DNA of 64,000 nucleotides from an uncultured Pelagibacteraceae bacterium (GTDB lineage Bacteria; Pseudomonadota; Alphaproteobacteria; Pelagibacterales; Pelagibacteraceae). How positions within the stretch are numbered: the first letter of the stretch is position 1; every line of letters starts with the position of its first letter. The notes under the pieces were generated by a model. It searched no databases and had not been told where the DNA came from. It saw nothing but the letters and a program-made list of their open reading frames with translations. The translations under genes were made by a program, and so were the position numbers. Of the stretch, positions 1 to 9,082 are shown piece after piece. The DNA is taken from the NCBI GenBank assembly GCA_902592375.1, contig CACJEG010000004.1, positions 1 to 64,000 on the forward strand, read 5' to 3'.

Positions 1-494
1 TTATTGATTCCCCAAATTTTAAAAAATCTGATGTAATATTAGTTAGTTCCTCATTTAGACTAGAAGAAGATAAAAACATTAATTATTTGGATGGTTTAAA
101 AAAATTAAAAGATATATCGAATATAAATAATAAAAAACTAGTAGTTACTATACCATTTTACTTTAGAAATGAGAAAAATGAAATACCAGCAGACTATTTA
201 CTGAAAAAAAATATTAACTTTAAATATAGTATGAAAAAATTAGATAGTTTTAATAATTTTTGTTATTTTAAAAAAACCTCTCATTTTAAAAATGAACTAA
301 TTAAATTTGGTGATAAATTTAAAATAAAAATTTTAGATAAAGCTGATTTTATTTGTGATGAACAAAAACAACAGTGTTATTGCTTTGATGATAAGGGTTT
401 AAAAACTTACCATGATGGAGGTCATCAAACATTAAGTGGGGCTGTTTTTTTTGGAAAAAAAATAAAAGAAATTAATTGGTTGGAAATAAATTAA
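1..494 (+). CDS. SGNH-domain protein, C-terminal part (probable membrane O-acyltransferase), 5' truncated by window edge
   Basis: The reading frame is open from base 3 to the stop at 492-494, so the gene begins before the window; a TTG at 87 is internal. The visible part contains a strand-like stretch DVILVSSSFR typical of the SGNH region (asking whether a candidate site is occupied) and ends with the block DGGHQTLSGAVFFGKKI, which resembles the terminal D-x-x-H catalytic block of SGNH domains fused to acyltransferase-3 membrane proteins that modify surface glycans. The membrane half is not visible, so the fusion is inferred. It converges on hisF with no gap. Confidence 0.6.
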   Translation, partial: IDSPNFKKSDVILVSSSFRLEEDKNINYLDGLKKLKDISNINNKKLVVTIPFYFRNEKNEIPADYLLKKNINFKYSMKKLDSFNNFCYFKKTSHFKNELIKFGDKFKIKILDKADFICDEQKQQCYCFDDKGLKTYHDGGHQTLSGAVFFGKKIKEINWLEIN

Positions 495-1247
495 CTAAAT
501 TCTTACAGGTATATTCTTCATCTCAAGGTATTTTTTACAGTCGCTAATTGAATATTTACCATAATGAAAAATTGATGCCGCTAATACTGCACTCGCACCA
601 GAATTAATTCCATCAGCTAGATGATCCAAAGTTCCAACTCCACCAGATGCAATTACTGGAATATTTACGCTTGATGAGATTTTATTTATTAATTGAATAT
701 CATAACCTGATTGAGTTCCATCCTTATCCATTGAAGTAAGAAGCAACTCACCTGCGCCACAATCCTCCATTTTTTTTGCAAATTCTAATGCATCAAGTCC
801 GCTGTTATTCCTTCCGCCATGAGTGAAAATTTCCCATTTGTCACTATTTTTTTTTGCATCTATTGCAACAACAATACACTGTGAACCAAATTTTTTCGAA
901 CTTTCTACTACTACTTCTGGATTTTTAACTGCAGCAGTATTTATTGATACCTTATCTGCCCCACAATTTAGTAGTTTGTTAATGTCCTCAACACTTCTAA
1001 CACCACCCCCAACAGTTAAAGGTACAAAACATTGCTTTGAAGTACTCTCTACAACATCATAAATAGTATCTCTATTTTCATTTGAAGCAGTAATATCCAA
1101 AAAACAAATTTCATCTGCACCACCATCTGAATAAATTCTAGCTTGTTCCACAGGATCACCTGCATCTTGTAGATCAACAAAGTTAATTCCCTTTACTACT
1201 CGACCATTATTAACGTCTAGGCAAGGTATTATTCGATTTTTAAGCAT
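495..1247 (-). CDS. hisF: Imidazole glycerol phosphate synthase, cyclase subunit HisF
   Basis: HisF uses ammonia delivered by HisH to convert PRFAR to imidazole glycerol phosphate and AICAR in histidine synthesis. At 250 aa it has normal family length. The N-terminus [16 protein letters not shown] carries the first catalytic Asp of the (beta/alpha)8 barrel, VAIDAKK carries the second, and the phosphate-binding segments VGGGVRS and ASGGVGT are present. It overlaps the end of hisA by 8 bp, so the two are probably translationally coupled. It is the last gene of a hisB-H-A-F run; hisE, often next in alphaproteobacteria, is not here. Confidence 0.97.
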   Translation of the reverse strand: MLKNRIIPCLDVNNGRVVKGINFVDLQDAGDPVEQARIYSDGGADEICFLDITASNENRDTIYDVVESTSKQCFVPLTVGGGVRSVEDINKLLNCGADKVSINTAAVKNPEVVVESSKKFGSQCIVVAIDAKKNSDKWEIFTHGGRNNSGLDALEFAKKMEDCGAGELLLTSMDKDGTQSGYDIQLINKISSSVNIPVIASGGVGTLDHLADGINSGASAVLAASIFHYGKYSISDCKKYLEMKNIPVRI

Positions 1248-1965
1248 CTAATTCCTTAACTAATTCTTCTAATTTAATATCACCATCGTATATAGCTTTT
1301 CCAACTATTATTCCCTCGATATTCTTATTATTTAATTCCTTAGCTTTTTTAATATCCTCAATTGAGGAGACTCCGCCAGATATTATTACCGGGCAATTAG
1401 ATAAATCAGCAACCTTTACTGCTTCATCAAAATTAGGACTTTGCTTCATCCCATCTCTATTAATATCTGTATAAATCAATCTACTTGCACCATAATCTTT
1501 GACTTCTTTCAAATAATCTAAAGTCAATTGATTTGAATTTTCTTTCCAGCCTGAAACTGATAAATATCCATCTTTAGCATCTAAACCTAAAGCAATTTTA
1601 TTTGGAAATTTTTCACAAGCTTCTTTTAAAAAGTTTTTATCTTTGATGGCAGCACTTCCTAAAATAACTTTTTCAACACCAGCATCAGTATATTTCTGAA
1701 TACTTTCAAAGTTTCTGATGCCTCCACCAACTTCGATTTTAAGATCAAAATTTTTAACTATTTCTTGAATAATATCCAAGTTAACTGTTTCTCCATTTAA
1801 AGCTCCATCTAAGTCAACTACATGTAAGTTTTTAAAACCATGATCTTTATATTTACCAGCTTGTTCAACTGGCGAAATTTTGTATTCAGTTTTATTATTA
1901 AAGTCTCCTTTGACTAACCTCACACATTTTTTATCTTTAATATCGATTGCTGGAAATATCTTCAT
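1240..1965 (-). CDS. hisA: ProFAR isomerase HisA
   Basis: This is 1-(5-phosphoribosyl)-5-[(5-phosphoribosylamino)methylideneamino]imidazole-4-carboxamide isomerase, the Amadori-type step of histidine synthesis. The 241-aa protein begins [17 protein letters not shown] with the catalytic Asp in AIDI, has the second catalytic Asp in GLDAKDG, and the phosphate-binding GGGIRN and SGGVSS segments of the half-barrel repeats. It abuts hisH and overlaps hisF by 8 bp. Confidence 0.97.
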   Translation of the reverse strand: MKIFPAIDIKDKKCVRLVKGDFNNKTEYKISPVEQAGKYKDHGFKNLHVVDLDGALNGETVNLDIIQEIVKNFDLKIEVGGGIRNFESIQKYTDAGVEKVILGSAAIKDKNFLKEACEKFPNKIALGLDAKDGYLSVSGWKENSNQLTLDYLKEVKDYGASRLIYTDINRDGMKQSPNFDEAVKVADLSNCPVIISGGVSSIEDIKKAKELNNKNIEGIIVGKAIYDGDIKLEELVKELDA

Positions 1966-2592
1966 TTATAAATTAATAAAATTATCAATTATTTTAAGTC
2001 CTGTTTTATCACTTTTCTCTGGGTGAAATTGGGTTCCAAAGATGTTTTCTTTTTCAACAGAGCAAACAATTTTCGATGAATAATCAGTCATTGCAGAAAT
2101 CACATTTTTATCTTCTGGAACAAATTCATAGCTATGTACAAAATACATGTGAGAATTATTTTCTATATCTTTGAAAATTTTACTATCTTTCAAAATATTT
2201 ATTTGGTTCCAACCGATATGAGGAAGCTTATACTTTCCATTTTGATTATCAATTTTTGATACTTTACCTGGTATCCAGCCTAAACCCTTAGTTTCTGTTT
2301 CCTCATAACCAACATCAGCAAACATTTGAAGCCCAACACAAATTCCAAGAAGAGGTTTTTTATTGTTAATGGCAAACTCGTTTAAAGTTTCTACCAGACC
2401 ACTAATGTTGTTAAGCGCATCAACACAACTTTTAAACGAACCCTGCCCTGGTAAAACAACTTTATCTGAAGATTCAATCCTATTTAAATCTGAAGTTACC
2501 TCTATGTTTACTTTATCTTTAGCAACTTCCTTAAAGGAGTTTATCACCGAGCTTATATTGCCCGAATTATAATCAACAATTGTGACTTTCAT
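1966..2592 (-). CDS. hisH: Imidazole glycerol phosphate synthase, glutaminase subunit HisH
   Basis: HisH is the class I glutamine amidotransferase that feeds ammonia to HisF. I place the start at the ATG read from 2592 (MKVTIVDYNSGN), giving 208 aa; the longer open frame to 2691 would add 33 unconserved residues running into hisB. Visible motifs are PGQGSF (oxyanion strand), the nucleophile elbow GICVGLQMF with Cys, and the His-x-Glu pair in GTQFHPEKS. It lies 5 bp downstream of hisB in the same transcription unit. Confidence 0.96.
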   Translation of the reverse strand: MKVTIVDYNSGNISSVINSFKEVAKDKVNIEVTSDLNRIESSDKVVLPGQGSFKSCVDALNNISGLVETLNEFAINNKKPLLGICVGLQMFADVGYEETETKGLGWIPGKVSKIDNQNGKYKLPHIGWNQINILKDSKIFKDIENNSHMYFVHSYEFVPEDKNVISAMTDYSSKIVCSVEKENIFGTQFHPEKSDKTGLKIIDNFINL

Positions 2593-2597
2593 TAAAC

Positions 2598-3188
2598 TTA
2601 TAATGAACCTTTGGTGGATGGAATGCTCTTTTTGTTTCTTGGATCCATCTCTAGTGCAGCTCTTAATGATCTTGCTAATGCTTTGTAGCAAGACTCAATT
2701 ATGTGGTGACTATTATCACCATAAATATTTTCTACATGCATCGTAATGCCAGCAGATTGAGAAAAAGCTTGGAACCATTCTTTAAAAAGTTCTGTGTCCA
2801 TCTCACCAAGTTTTTCAACTTTTAATTTTACTTTCCAAATTAAATAAGGTCTGTTTGAGACATCAATAGCAACCCTAGTTAATGTTTCATCCATCGGAAT
2901 AACTGTATGCGCATATCTTTTTATTCCGACAAATTTTTTAGCAGCTTTCTTCAAGGCTTCGCCAATCGCAATACCCGTATCTTCAGTTGTATGATGAAGA
3001 TCTATATGAGTATCTCCTTTTGCTTTTACTTTAAGATCAATTAAAGAATGTTTTGATAACTGTTCAAGCATATGATCTAAAAATCCTATACCAGTGTCAA
3101 TTTGGTAGTTACCTTTGCCATCAATATTCACTTCAACATTAATGCTGGTTTCTTTTGTTTTTCGAGATACTTTTCCTTTTCTAGCCAT
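2598..3188 (-). CDS. hisB: Imidazoleglycerol-phosphate dehydratase HisB (monofunctional)
   Basis: This manganese enzyme dehydrates imidazole glycerol phosphate. The start is taken at 3188 ([11 protein letters not shown]), giving 196 aa; upstream in-frame ATGs at 3209 and 3269 would run through the hslV promoter. The metal-binding motifs [20 protein letters not shown] and [10 protein letters not shown] are all present. There is no N-terminal HAD phosphatase domain, so it is the monofunctional form, unlike the enteric bifunctional protein. It heads the hisBHAF operon and is divergent from hslV. Confidence 0.96.
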   Translation of the reverse strand: MARKGKVSRKTKETSINVEVNIDGKGNYQIDTGIGFLDHMLEQLSKHSLIDLKVKAKGDTHIDLHHTTEDTGIAIGEALKKAAKKFVGIKRYAHTVIPMDETLTRVAIDVSNRPYLIWKVKLKVEKLGEMDTELFKEWFQAFSQSAGITMHVENIYGDNSHHIIESCYKALARSLRAALEMDPRNKKSIPSTKGSL

Positions 3189-3243
3189 ATATTTTTTAAT
3201 GGTATACATACTTAATCTGCCTATATCAATATCAGTCTGAACA

Positions 3244-3273
3244 CTTGAAGTATCAAAAATAGTTACCATTTAT
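3244..3273 (+). promoter_or_regulatory. Sigma-32-like heat-shock promoter of hslVU
   Basis: CTTGAA (3244-3249), a 16-bp spacer and CCATTTAT (3266-3273) match the RpoH promoter pattern. The expected transcription start lies about 6-8 bp after the -10 element, at or next to the hslV ATG at 3279, so the hslV mRNA may be leaderless. No Shine-Dalgarno sequence is visible before that ATG. The match is by eye; the same spacing recurs at dnaK and grpE. Confidence 0.6.
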
Positions 3274-3278
3274 TAGGT

Positions 3279-3794
3279 ATGACAACAATTGTATTAGTTA
3301 GAAAAAATAATGAAGTAGTAGTTGCTGGGGATGGACAAGTTAGTATGGGAAATACTGTTGTAAAAAGCACTGCTTCAAAAGTCAGAAAAATTGAAAAAAG
3401 AGATGTGGTTGCAGGTTTTGCAGGATCTACTGCAGATGCATTAACTCTATTTGAAAGATTAGAAGGAAAATTAGAAAAACATGCAGGCAACTTATCAAGA
3501 GCTGCTGTTGAATTAGCAAAAGATTGGAGAACAGATAAATATTTAAGAAGATTAGAAGCGCTTATGGCAGTTGGAGACAAAAATAATAGTTACATTATTT
3601 CTGGAACTGGAGACGTACTAGAGCCTGAAGGAGATGTTATTGGAATAGGCTCAGGCGGTAATTATGCATTAGCAGCTGGAAAAGTTTTAATGGAAGGCAA
3701 TATGTCAGCTGAAGAAGTTGCTAAAAAGGCAATTAAAGTTGCAGCAGACATATGTGTCTTTACAAATGATAACGTTAAAATTGAAAAAATATAA
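3279..3794 (+). CDS. hslV: ATP-dependent protease subunit HslV
   Basis: HslV is the proteasome-like peptidase ring that works with the HslU unfoldase in the cytoplasm. The 171-aa protein starts [11 protein letters not shown]; after removal of Met1 the Thr becomes the N-terminal nucleophile, and the conserved AGDGQVSMG block follows at residues 16-24. Further family blocks are GFAGSTADA and GIGSGGNYA. Its stop shares one base with the hslU start codon, so the two subunits should be co-translated. A heat-shock-like promoter lies directly upstream. Confidence 0.97.
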   Translation: MTTIVLVRKNNEVVVAGDGQVSMGNTVVKSTASKVRKIEKRDVVAGFAGSTADALTLFERLEGKLEKHAGNLSRAAVELAKDWRTDKYLRRLEALMAVGDKNNSYIISGTGDVLEPEGDVIGIGSGGNYALAAGKVLMEGNMSAEEVAKKAIKVAADICVFTNDNVKIEKI

Positions 3795-5167
3795 TGGATA
3801 ATTCAAACGTAACACAACTGCACCCAAAAGATAAAAGTCAAAAAGAAGAAACTTCTTTAGTTAGTTCTTTATCTCCAAGAGAAATAGTTTCAGAATTAGA
3901 CAGATTTGTTGTTGGACAAAACAAAGCCAAAAGAGCTGTTGCTGTAGCATTAAGAAACAGATGGAGAAGACAGGCTCTAAAGGGTGAAATGAAAAATGAA
4001 GTATTACCAAAAAATATTTTAATGATTGGACCAACAGGTGTTGGAAAAACTGAAATCTCGAGAAGATTATCAAAACTAGCGGAAGCTCCTTTTGTAAAAG
4101 TTGAGGCTACAAGATTTACAGAAGTAGGTTACGTTGGAAGAGATGTAGAACAAATTGTAAGAGATTTAATTGAGATAGCTATCTCAATGGAAAAAGTAAA
4201 AAAAAGAAAAGAAGTTTTTGCACAAGCTCAAAAAGCAGCTGAGGAAAAAGTTTTAGACGCTTTAGTTGGAAAAAAAGCGAGCTTGGCAACGAGAGAAAGT
4301 TTTAGAAAAAGATTAAGAAATGGTGATTTAGATGATAATGAAATTGAAATAGCTGTTAGTGACAGTGGATCTAGTGGAGCTTCTTTTGAAATACCTGGAA
4401 TGCCTGGAGCAAATGTTGGGATGATCAATATTGGAGAAATGATTGGAAAATCAATGGGCAACAAGGAAAAAAAGAAGAAGATGACTGTAAAAGAATCCCA
4501 TGAGATTTTGATAAATGATGAGTCTGACAAACTAATAGAGCAAGACAAAATTATTAAGGCAGCAAAACTTTCAACTGAAAATAACGGAATAGTTTTTTTA
4601 GATGAAATTGACAAGATTTCAGCTAGAACTGACCGAGTTGGTGGAGACGTTTCAAGAGAGGGAGTTCAAAGAGATCTATTACCTTTAATTGAAGGTACAA
4701 CAGTAAATACAAAACATGGTCCTATTAAAACTGATCATATTTTATTTATTGCATCAGGTGCGTTCCAACTTGCCAAACCATCTGATTTATTACCTGAATT
4801 ACAAGGTAGATTACCAATAAGAGTGGAACTAGAAGCCTTAACAAGTGAAGATTTTAAAAGAATTCTAAGAGAGCCTGACTTTAGTTTAATCAAACAATAT
4901 GTGGCACTTTTAAAAACAGAAAATGTAGATCTAGAGTTTTCTGATGATGGTATAGATGCAATAGCCAACATTGCTTCAGAGGTAAATGCTACTGTTGAGA
5001 ATATTGGCGCTAGAAGATTACATACTATTATTGAAAAAATCTTAGATGAAATTAGTTTTACCGCAACCGACCGTTCAGGTGAGAAAATTATTATTAATAA
5101 AGAATATATCAATAAAAATTTAGATACTTTGGTAAAAGATACAGATTTATCGAAATTTATTTTGTAA
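3794..5167 (+). CDS. hslU: ATP-dependent protease ATPase subunit HslU
   Basis: HslU is the AAA+ unfoldase that feeds substrates to HslV. The 457-aa protein carries Walker A GPTGVGKT at residues 79-86, the pore loop GYVGRD at 112-117, an intermediate (I) domain, Walker [10 protein letters not shown], and sensor-type arginines in the C-terminal part ([11 protein letters not shown]). The unconserved first 25 residues are the usual variable leader. Its last 11 bp overlap the convergent smr-family gene. Confidence 0.97.
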   Translation: MDNSNVTQLHPKDKSQKEETSLVSSLSPREIVSELDRFVVGQNKAKRAVAVALRNRWRRQALKGEMKNEVLPKNILMIGPTGVGKTEISRRLSKLAEAPFVKVEATRFTEVGYVGRDVEQIVRDLIEIAISMEKVKKRKEVFAQAQKAAEEKVLDALVGKKASLATRESFRKRLRNGDLDDNEIEIAVSDSGSSGASFEIPGMPGANVGMINIGEMIGKSMGNKEKKKKMTVKESHEILINDESDKLIEQDKIIKAAKLSTENNGIVFLDEIDKISARTDRVGGDVSREGVQRDLLPLIEGTTVNTKHGPIKTDHILFIASGAFQLAKPSDLLPELQGRLPIRVELEALTSEDFKRILREPDFSLIKQYVALLKTENVDLEFSDDGIDAIANIASEVNATVENIGARRLHTIIEKILDEISFTATDRSGEKIIINKEYINKNLDTLVKDTDLSKFIL

Positions 5168-5579
5168 ATTTATTTTTTTTCAAATAAATATAAAAAGCTC
5201 CTGCGCCTCCATCCTCAATTTTTGCATCTGTTATTTCATTTATCATGCTCATTAAACTTGTATTATTTGAGATAAATTCTGGAACAGAATATTTTAAAAT
5301 ACCAAGATCTTTTGACACGTGAGGGTCTTTTTCGTTTTCTGAGTGAAGTCCTTTTCCTGTAATGATAATTAATTTGTTAATGTTTTCTGAAAAAGCTTTA
5401 TTTATAAAATTTTCTATAGTTTTATTTGCTTCATCTAAAGTAAATCCATGTAGATCTATTGATCTAGTTTTTTTATTTTTTTTTTCTAAATTATTAAAAT
5501 CTTTATCGGGTAACTTTTCATTACTATTTATGAATTGATCCCAATCTTTTTTATCTTTATTTGAAATATTGTTGTTCAA
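5157..5579 (-). CDS. Smr-domain protein
   Basis: A 140-aa protein consisting of a charged 40-residue leader and an Smr (small MutS-related) domain, a fold with nicking or RNA endonuclease activity in some members. The domain signatures [20 protein letters not shown] and [10 protein letters not shown] are all visible. It follows the timA-like gene with no gap and ends inside the 3' end of hslU. The substrate cannot be judged from sequence. Confidence 0.88.
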   Translation of the reverse strand: MNNNISNKDKKDWDQFINSNEKLPDKDFNNLEKKNKKTRSIDLHGFTLDEANKTIENFINKAFSENINKLIIITGKGLHSENEKDPHVSKDLGILKYSVPEFISNNTSLMSMINEITDAKIEDGGAGAFYIYLKKNKFTK

Positions 5580-6176
5580 TTATGTTAATATATTTACAAG
5601 CTGCCAATTTGGATTTGCTGACGTTGTATCTCTTGAAAAAATCCAAGTATCATAAATTTTCTTAATCTTTTCAGGATCTCCAGAAACAATCTTTTTGTCT
5701 TTATCTCTTATGCAGGTAATTACCTCTGCAATAAAATCTACTGTTACATTTAACATATTACCAATTTTTTTATGTTCTTTAATCTCCGCTTTATTAACTC
5801 CAATAAATGTTATTTCTGCGAAATGACCCCTTTTTGCTCTTTCTTTCAAAGCATCATCAAATTGATTATATATATCTTTATTTAAAAGAGGTTTTGCATT
5901 TGTGATCTTGTTATCATTATCACTAAAATCAGTAATAATTGTCTCGTAAGCAATTTTTGCACCTTTTAAAAATTCTTTTTGAGCTACATCATCAAACTTT
6001 TCTTTTGGTTTAACTGCTTGATCTACTTTAATATTCTTCAAAACCTCTTTAAATTGAGCTGGTGATTTTCCCTCAAAACCAGTTCTTTTACCAAGAATGC
6101 CCCGAAGTCTTAAAAAAATAAATCCTGCAATCATCGCCAATAAAATAATGTCGATATATTCAAAACTATAATTCAT
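5580..6176 (-). CDS. Tim44-like domain membrane protein (TimA type)
   Basis: The start is set at 6176 (MNYSFEYIDIILLAMIAG), giving 198 aa with one N-terminal transmembrane helix, a basic/proline linker and a C-terminal Tim44-like domain ending in TWIFSRDTTSANPNWQLVNI, a typical block of bacterial Tim44-domain proteins. An upstream in-frame ATG at 6218 would add 14 poor residues before the helix. In alphaproteobacteria this gene lies next to fxsA and secB, as here. Its relation to mitochondrial Tim44 suggests a membrane or export role, not demonstrated here. Confidence 0.85.
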   Translation of the reverse strand: MNYSFEYIDIILLAMIAGFIFLRLRGILGKRTGFEGKSPAQFKEVLKNIKVDQAVKPKEKFDDVAQKEFLKGAKIAYETIITDFSDNDNKITNAKPLLNKDIYNQFDDALKERAKRGHFAEITFIGVNKAEIKEHKKIGNMLNVTVDFIAEVITCIRDKDKKIVSGDPEKIKKIYDTWIFSRDTTSANPNWQLVNILT

Positions 6177-6234
6177 GCTTAGATAGTAATTACTATGTTG
6201 ATTAATTTCAACCAGCAATTTAGATTAAGGACAA

Positions 6235-6660
6235 ATGAACACAATTTTAGCATTAATAATTTTAATACCAATAATTGAAATTTATCTTTTAATTAAAATT
6301 GGTTCACAAATTGGTGCGATTCCTACTATATTGCTTATTTTTTCCACAGCAATTATTGGTGTTTACTATGCTAAATATGAGGGCTTAAATACAATAAAAT
6401 CAGGATTTATTCAGTTAAGTAAAAATGAAGCGCCTGCTTTTGAAATTTTGTCAGGTGCCGCCATAGCCTTTGCAGCTCTTCTTTTGATAGTTCCAGGTTT
6501 TTTAACCGACATTCTAGGTTTTTCATTAATTTTTCCTCCTAGCAGAAAACTAATTTTTAAAAATTTTTCAAAAAAATACAGTAAAAAAGAAAGTGTAAAA
6601 AAAGATTATATTGACGGAGACTTTGAGGATATAGAAGAGGATAATGACAGAAAATTATAA
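6235..6660 (+). CDS. fxsA: FxsA family membrane protein
   Basis: A 141-aa integral membrane protein with hydrophobic segments near residues 1-20, 25-45 and 70-95. The family feature of E-I-Y near the first helix (IIEIYLLIKIG) and the P-G-F-L-T-D-I-L-G block (VPGFLTDILG) are both present, followed by a charged cytoplasmic tail. FxsA was named for suppressing F exclusion of phage T7; its normal role is unclear. The stop overlaps the secB start by 17 bp. Confidence 0.88.
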   Translation: MNTILALIILIPIIEIYLLIKIGSQIGAIPTILLIFSTAIIGVYYAKYEGLNTIKSGFIQLSKNEAPAFEILSGAAIAFAALLLIVPGFLTDILGFSLIFPPSRKLIFKNFSKKYSKKESVKKDYIDGDFEDIEEDNDRKL

Positions 6661-7066
6661 AATTCTAGCTAAATTTATAAAAGACTTATCTAGTGAAACT
6701 CCGGACACAGAAACGTATTTATTTGTTAGAGATAACATCGCAAGATACCAACTTGGAATTGATATCACTTCAAAAGCTTTAAAAAATCAAATGGTTGAGG
6801 TTAATACAAAACTTAAATTTGAAGATAAAGAAGAAAACACAAAAAAATCATATTTTGAAATAATATATGCAACAATAATTAGAGTGAATGATAAGATAAA
6901 AGAAAAGAAAGAATTAGAAAAAATTATATTGTGTGATGTCCAAATTGAAATTTATTCTGATTTAGAAAAATCTTTACTAGATCTGCTTCACAACTCGGGA
7001 TATCCGAACATTAAATTTGAAAAAAAAGTTGATTTTGAAAAACTGTATAATCAAAAATTCAATTAA
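6644..7066 (+). CDS. secB: Protein-export chaperone SecB
   Basis: SecB holds preproteins unfolded and hands them to SecA. The 140-aa protein fits the family: it starts MTENYKILAKFIKDLSSETP, a typical alphaproteobacterial SecB N-terminus, and has the beta-rich core with IDITSKAL and VEVNTKLKF. It overlaps fxsA by 17 bp and converges with dnaQ (4-bp overlap). The timA/fxsA/secB/dnaQ/coaE/aroE/maf order is the alphaproteobacterial arrangement near the origin. Confidence 0.88.
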   Translation: MTENYKILAKFIKDLSSETPDTETYLFVRDNIARYQLGIDITSKALKNQMVEVNTKLKFEDKEENTKKSYFEIIYATIIRVNDKIKEKKELEKIILCDVQIEIYSDLEKSLLDLLHNSGYPNIKFEKKVDFEKLYNQKFN

Positions 7067-7725
7067 AAATAATTTTTTTTTAATTTGTTCTTTAAATATT
7101 CTTTATGTCGTTTTTTTTCTATCTCTGATGGTTTAACTATTTTTTTGTAGTAATTCAAAATAATATCATCTTTTTTTTTGTGTTGATCATTTATTGCTTG
7201 GAAGTTTAAAGATGGCTCTTTTTGATCTATTAAATTAATATAAACTTTAGCAAGCAAGTCGCAATCAATTAGTGCTGTATGAGTTACTCTTCTAGAATTA
7301 TCTATTCTAAATCTTTTACATAGAGCATCTAGACTAATCTGAGATCCAGGAAATTTATCTCTAGCTAAAACCAATGTATCGATTACTTTGTTGGCTACTT
7401 TTCCTGATCCAAGTAATTTAAGTTCATTATTTAAATGTGCCAAGTCAAACTCAGCATTATGAATTATAAGCCTTTTATCCTTAATAAATTCCAAAAACTC
7501 ATCAACTATTTCATTAAATTTTTTTTGTTTAGATAAAAATTCATCACTGTAACCATGAACTTTAAAAGCTTGTTCTGAAACTTTTCTTTCAGGATTTAAA
7601 TAACAATGAAATTTATTTTTTGTTGGTATTAAATCTTCAAGCTCAATGCAGCCTATTTCAACTATTCTATGACCATCTTTAACAGATATTCCTGTGGTCT
7701 CAGTATCTAATACTATTTCTTTCAT
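7063..7725 (-). CDS. dnaQ: DNA polymerase III epsilon subunit (3'-5' proofreading exonuclease)
   Basis: DnaQ is the proofreading exonuclease of the replicative polymerase. The 220-aa protein has all DEDDh exonuclease motifs: ExoI VLDTETTGI near the start, ExoII HNAEFDLAHLN, and ExoIII with His and Asp in THTALIDCDLLA. A short basic C-terminal extension probably contacts the polymerase alpha subunit. It sits 3 bp downstream of coaE and shares 4 bp with the end of secB. Confidence 0.96.
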   Translation of the reverse strand: MKEIVLDTETTGISVKDGHRIVEIGCIELEDLIPTKNKFHCYLNPERKVSEQAFKVHGYSDEFLSKQKKFNEIVDEFLEFIKDKRLIIHNAEFDLAHLNNELKLLGSGKVANKVIDTLVLARDKFPGSQISLDALCKRFRIDNSRRVTHTALIDCDLLAKVYINLIDQKEPSLNFQAINDQHKKKDDIILNYYKKIVKPSEIEKKRHKEYLKNKLKKNYF

Positions 7726-7728
7726 TTA

Positions 7729-8295
7729 TTAAATTTTTTTTAAAATATTTTTAATTTCATTTTTAATAGATTGTTTTTTAAAATCATTTTTAATTATGAA
7801 ATTAGATTTTCTCTTTTTATAAAAAGATGAAAGCTGTAATTTTTTAAATTTGTTAAACAATTTTCTATCAAAATTTTTTCTTTTTTTCAGTCTTTTTTCA
7901 ATATCTTCTTTTTTTGAATCAACAAAAATCAATATGTCTTTTTTATTATTAATTTTATTTTCTAACAATAAAGGTATATCCAATATTACAATTTTCTTTT
8001 GTTTATTTTTCTCAAGAAACAGTTTCATTTTTTTCCTAATCTCTTTGTGAATAACATTAATTATTTTTTTTAAATTATTTTTATTACTTAGTATTGCTAC
8101 TCTAATTTCATTTTTATCTATTGGAAATTTAAAAATATATTTTGGTAATTTTTTATTTAACTTAATAAATATTTGTTTATCCTTTTTATAAAGTTTTGAT
8201 ACTTCGTAATCTGCATTGAAAACTGGATAACCAAAAACATTTGCTACAAAACTTTTTCCAGATCCTATATCTCCTAAAATTCCAATTCTAATCAT
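7729..8295 (-). CDS. coaE: Dephospho-CoA kinase
   Basis: CoaE phosphorylates dephospho-CoA in the last step of coenzyme A synthesis. The 188-aa protein opens MIRIGILGDIGSGKSFVA with the P-loop GDIGSGKS, and keeps the substrate-lid block VILDIPLLLE. The rest is very lysine- and asparagine-rich, reflecting the strong AT bias. It overlaps aroE by 8 bp. Confidence 0.93.
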   Translation of the reverse strand: MIRIGILGDIGSGKSFVANVFGYPVFNADYEVSKLYKKDKQIFIKLNKKLPKYIFKFPIDKNEIRVAILSNKNNLKKIINVIHKEIRKKMKLFLEKNKQKKIVILDIPLLLENKINNKKDILIFVDSKKEDIEKRLKKRKNFDRKLFNKFKKLQLSSFYKKRKSNFIIKNDFKKQSIKNEIKNILKKI

Positions 8296-9082
8296 TATCT
8301 AAAAGCTTATATGTATCTGTATTAACTTTTGGTTCTATATTGTGCCATAATTTAAATGCTTCTAAAGCCTGATAAACAAACATGGTTTTTCCATTCTCTG
8401 TTTTATATCCCAATTGTTTTCCCATTTTCAAAAAACGAGTTTCTTGAGGATTATAGATTACGTCATAAAATAATTTATCATGCTCTAAACTTGAAAAATC
8501 TAAATCTATTGTTTCATTATTTAAACCAAGACTTGTGGCATTTATTACCATATGAAAATCAGTTAAATCTCCCCATTCTAAAATTTTAATATTATTAAAT
8601 AAAGCTTTCAAATTTTCTGCCTTCTCTCTAGTTCTATTAGTAATTATTATTTCTTGAACACGCATATTTTTTAAAGCAAAAATTATTGAAGGAACTACAC
8701 CACCTGCCCCTAAAATTAAAACCTTCTTGCCCTTTGTTTTAAAATTCAACTTTTTAATCGCAGTATCAAAACCACTAATATCTGTATTATGTCCAACTAG
8801 CTCACCACTATCAAAAGTAATTGTGTTTACTGATTGAGTCTGTTCTGCCTCCTGGCTTAGTTTATCTAAAAAAGGAATAATTTTTTTTTTAAAAGGTACG
8901 GTCACATTGCAACCAGCTATTTTTTGTTCCTTAATATCTTGAATAAAATTTTTAATTTCATGCTCCTCTAATTTAATTTTGTCATACGTTGCATCAATAT
9001 TATTTTCTTTTAACCACCAATTTTGAAGTTTTGGAGACAATGAATGATCTATAGGATTACCAATTACAAAATATCTTTTCAT
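8288..9082 (-). CDS. aroE: Shikimate dehydrogenase AroE
   Basis: This NADP-dependent enzyme reduces 3-dehydroshikimate in aromatic amino acid synthesis. The 264-aa protein shows the substrate-binding block GNPIDHSLSP, the catalytic Lys region NVTVPFKKK, HNTD for the second substrate Asp, and the nucleotide-binding GAGGVVPSI. It overlaps coaE at its 3' end and maf at its 5' end (4 bp), so the whole ppsR-maf-aroE-coaE-dnaQ set looks like one operon. Confidence 0.96.
   Translation of the reverse strand: MKRYFVIGNPIDHSLSPKLQNWWLKENNIDATYDKIKLEEHEIKNFIQDIKEQKIAGCNVTVPFKKKIIPFLDKLSQEAEQTQSVNTITFDSGELVGHNTDISGFDTAIKKLNFKTKGKKVLILGAGGVVPSIIFALKNMRVQEIIITNRTREKAENLKALFNNIKILEWGDLTDFHMVINATSLGLNNETIDLDFSSLEHDKLFYDVIYNPQETRFLKMGKQLGYKTENGKTMFVYQALEAFKLWHNIEPKVNTDTYKLLDND

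Noticed and set aside
87-494. A separate small ORF starting at TTG 87
   Set aside because: The frame is open to the left window edge and encodes SGNH-like sequence before base 87, so this is the truncated end of a longer gene.
823-1062. Open frames antisense to hisF and many similar antisense frames
   Set aside because: They are shadows of conserved genes, have no ribosome-binding sites and encode no recognisable protein features.
2593-2691. A 33-residue N-terminal extension of HisH
   Set aside because: It overlaps hisB coding sequence and does not resemble HisH; the conserved start MKVTIVDYNSGN begins at 2592.
3189-3269. N-terminal extension of HisB
   Set aside because: The extra residues are unlike HisB and the DNA carries the hslV promoter elements; the start at 3188 gives a normal-length enzyme.
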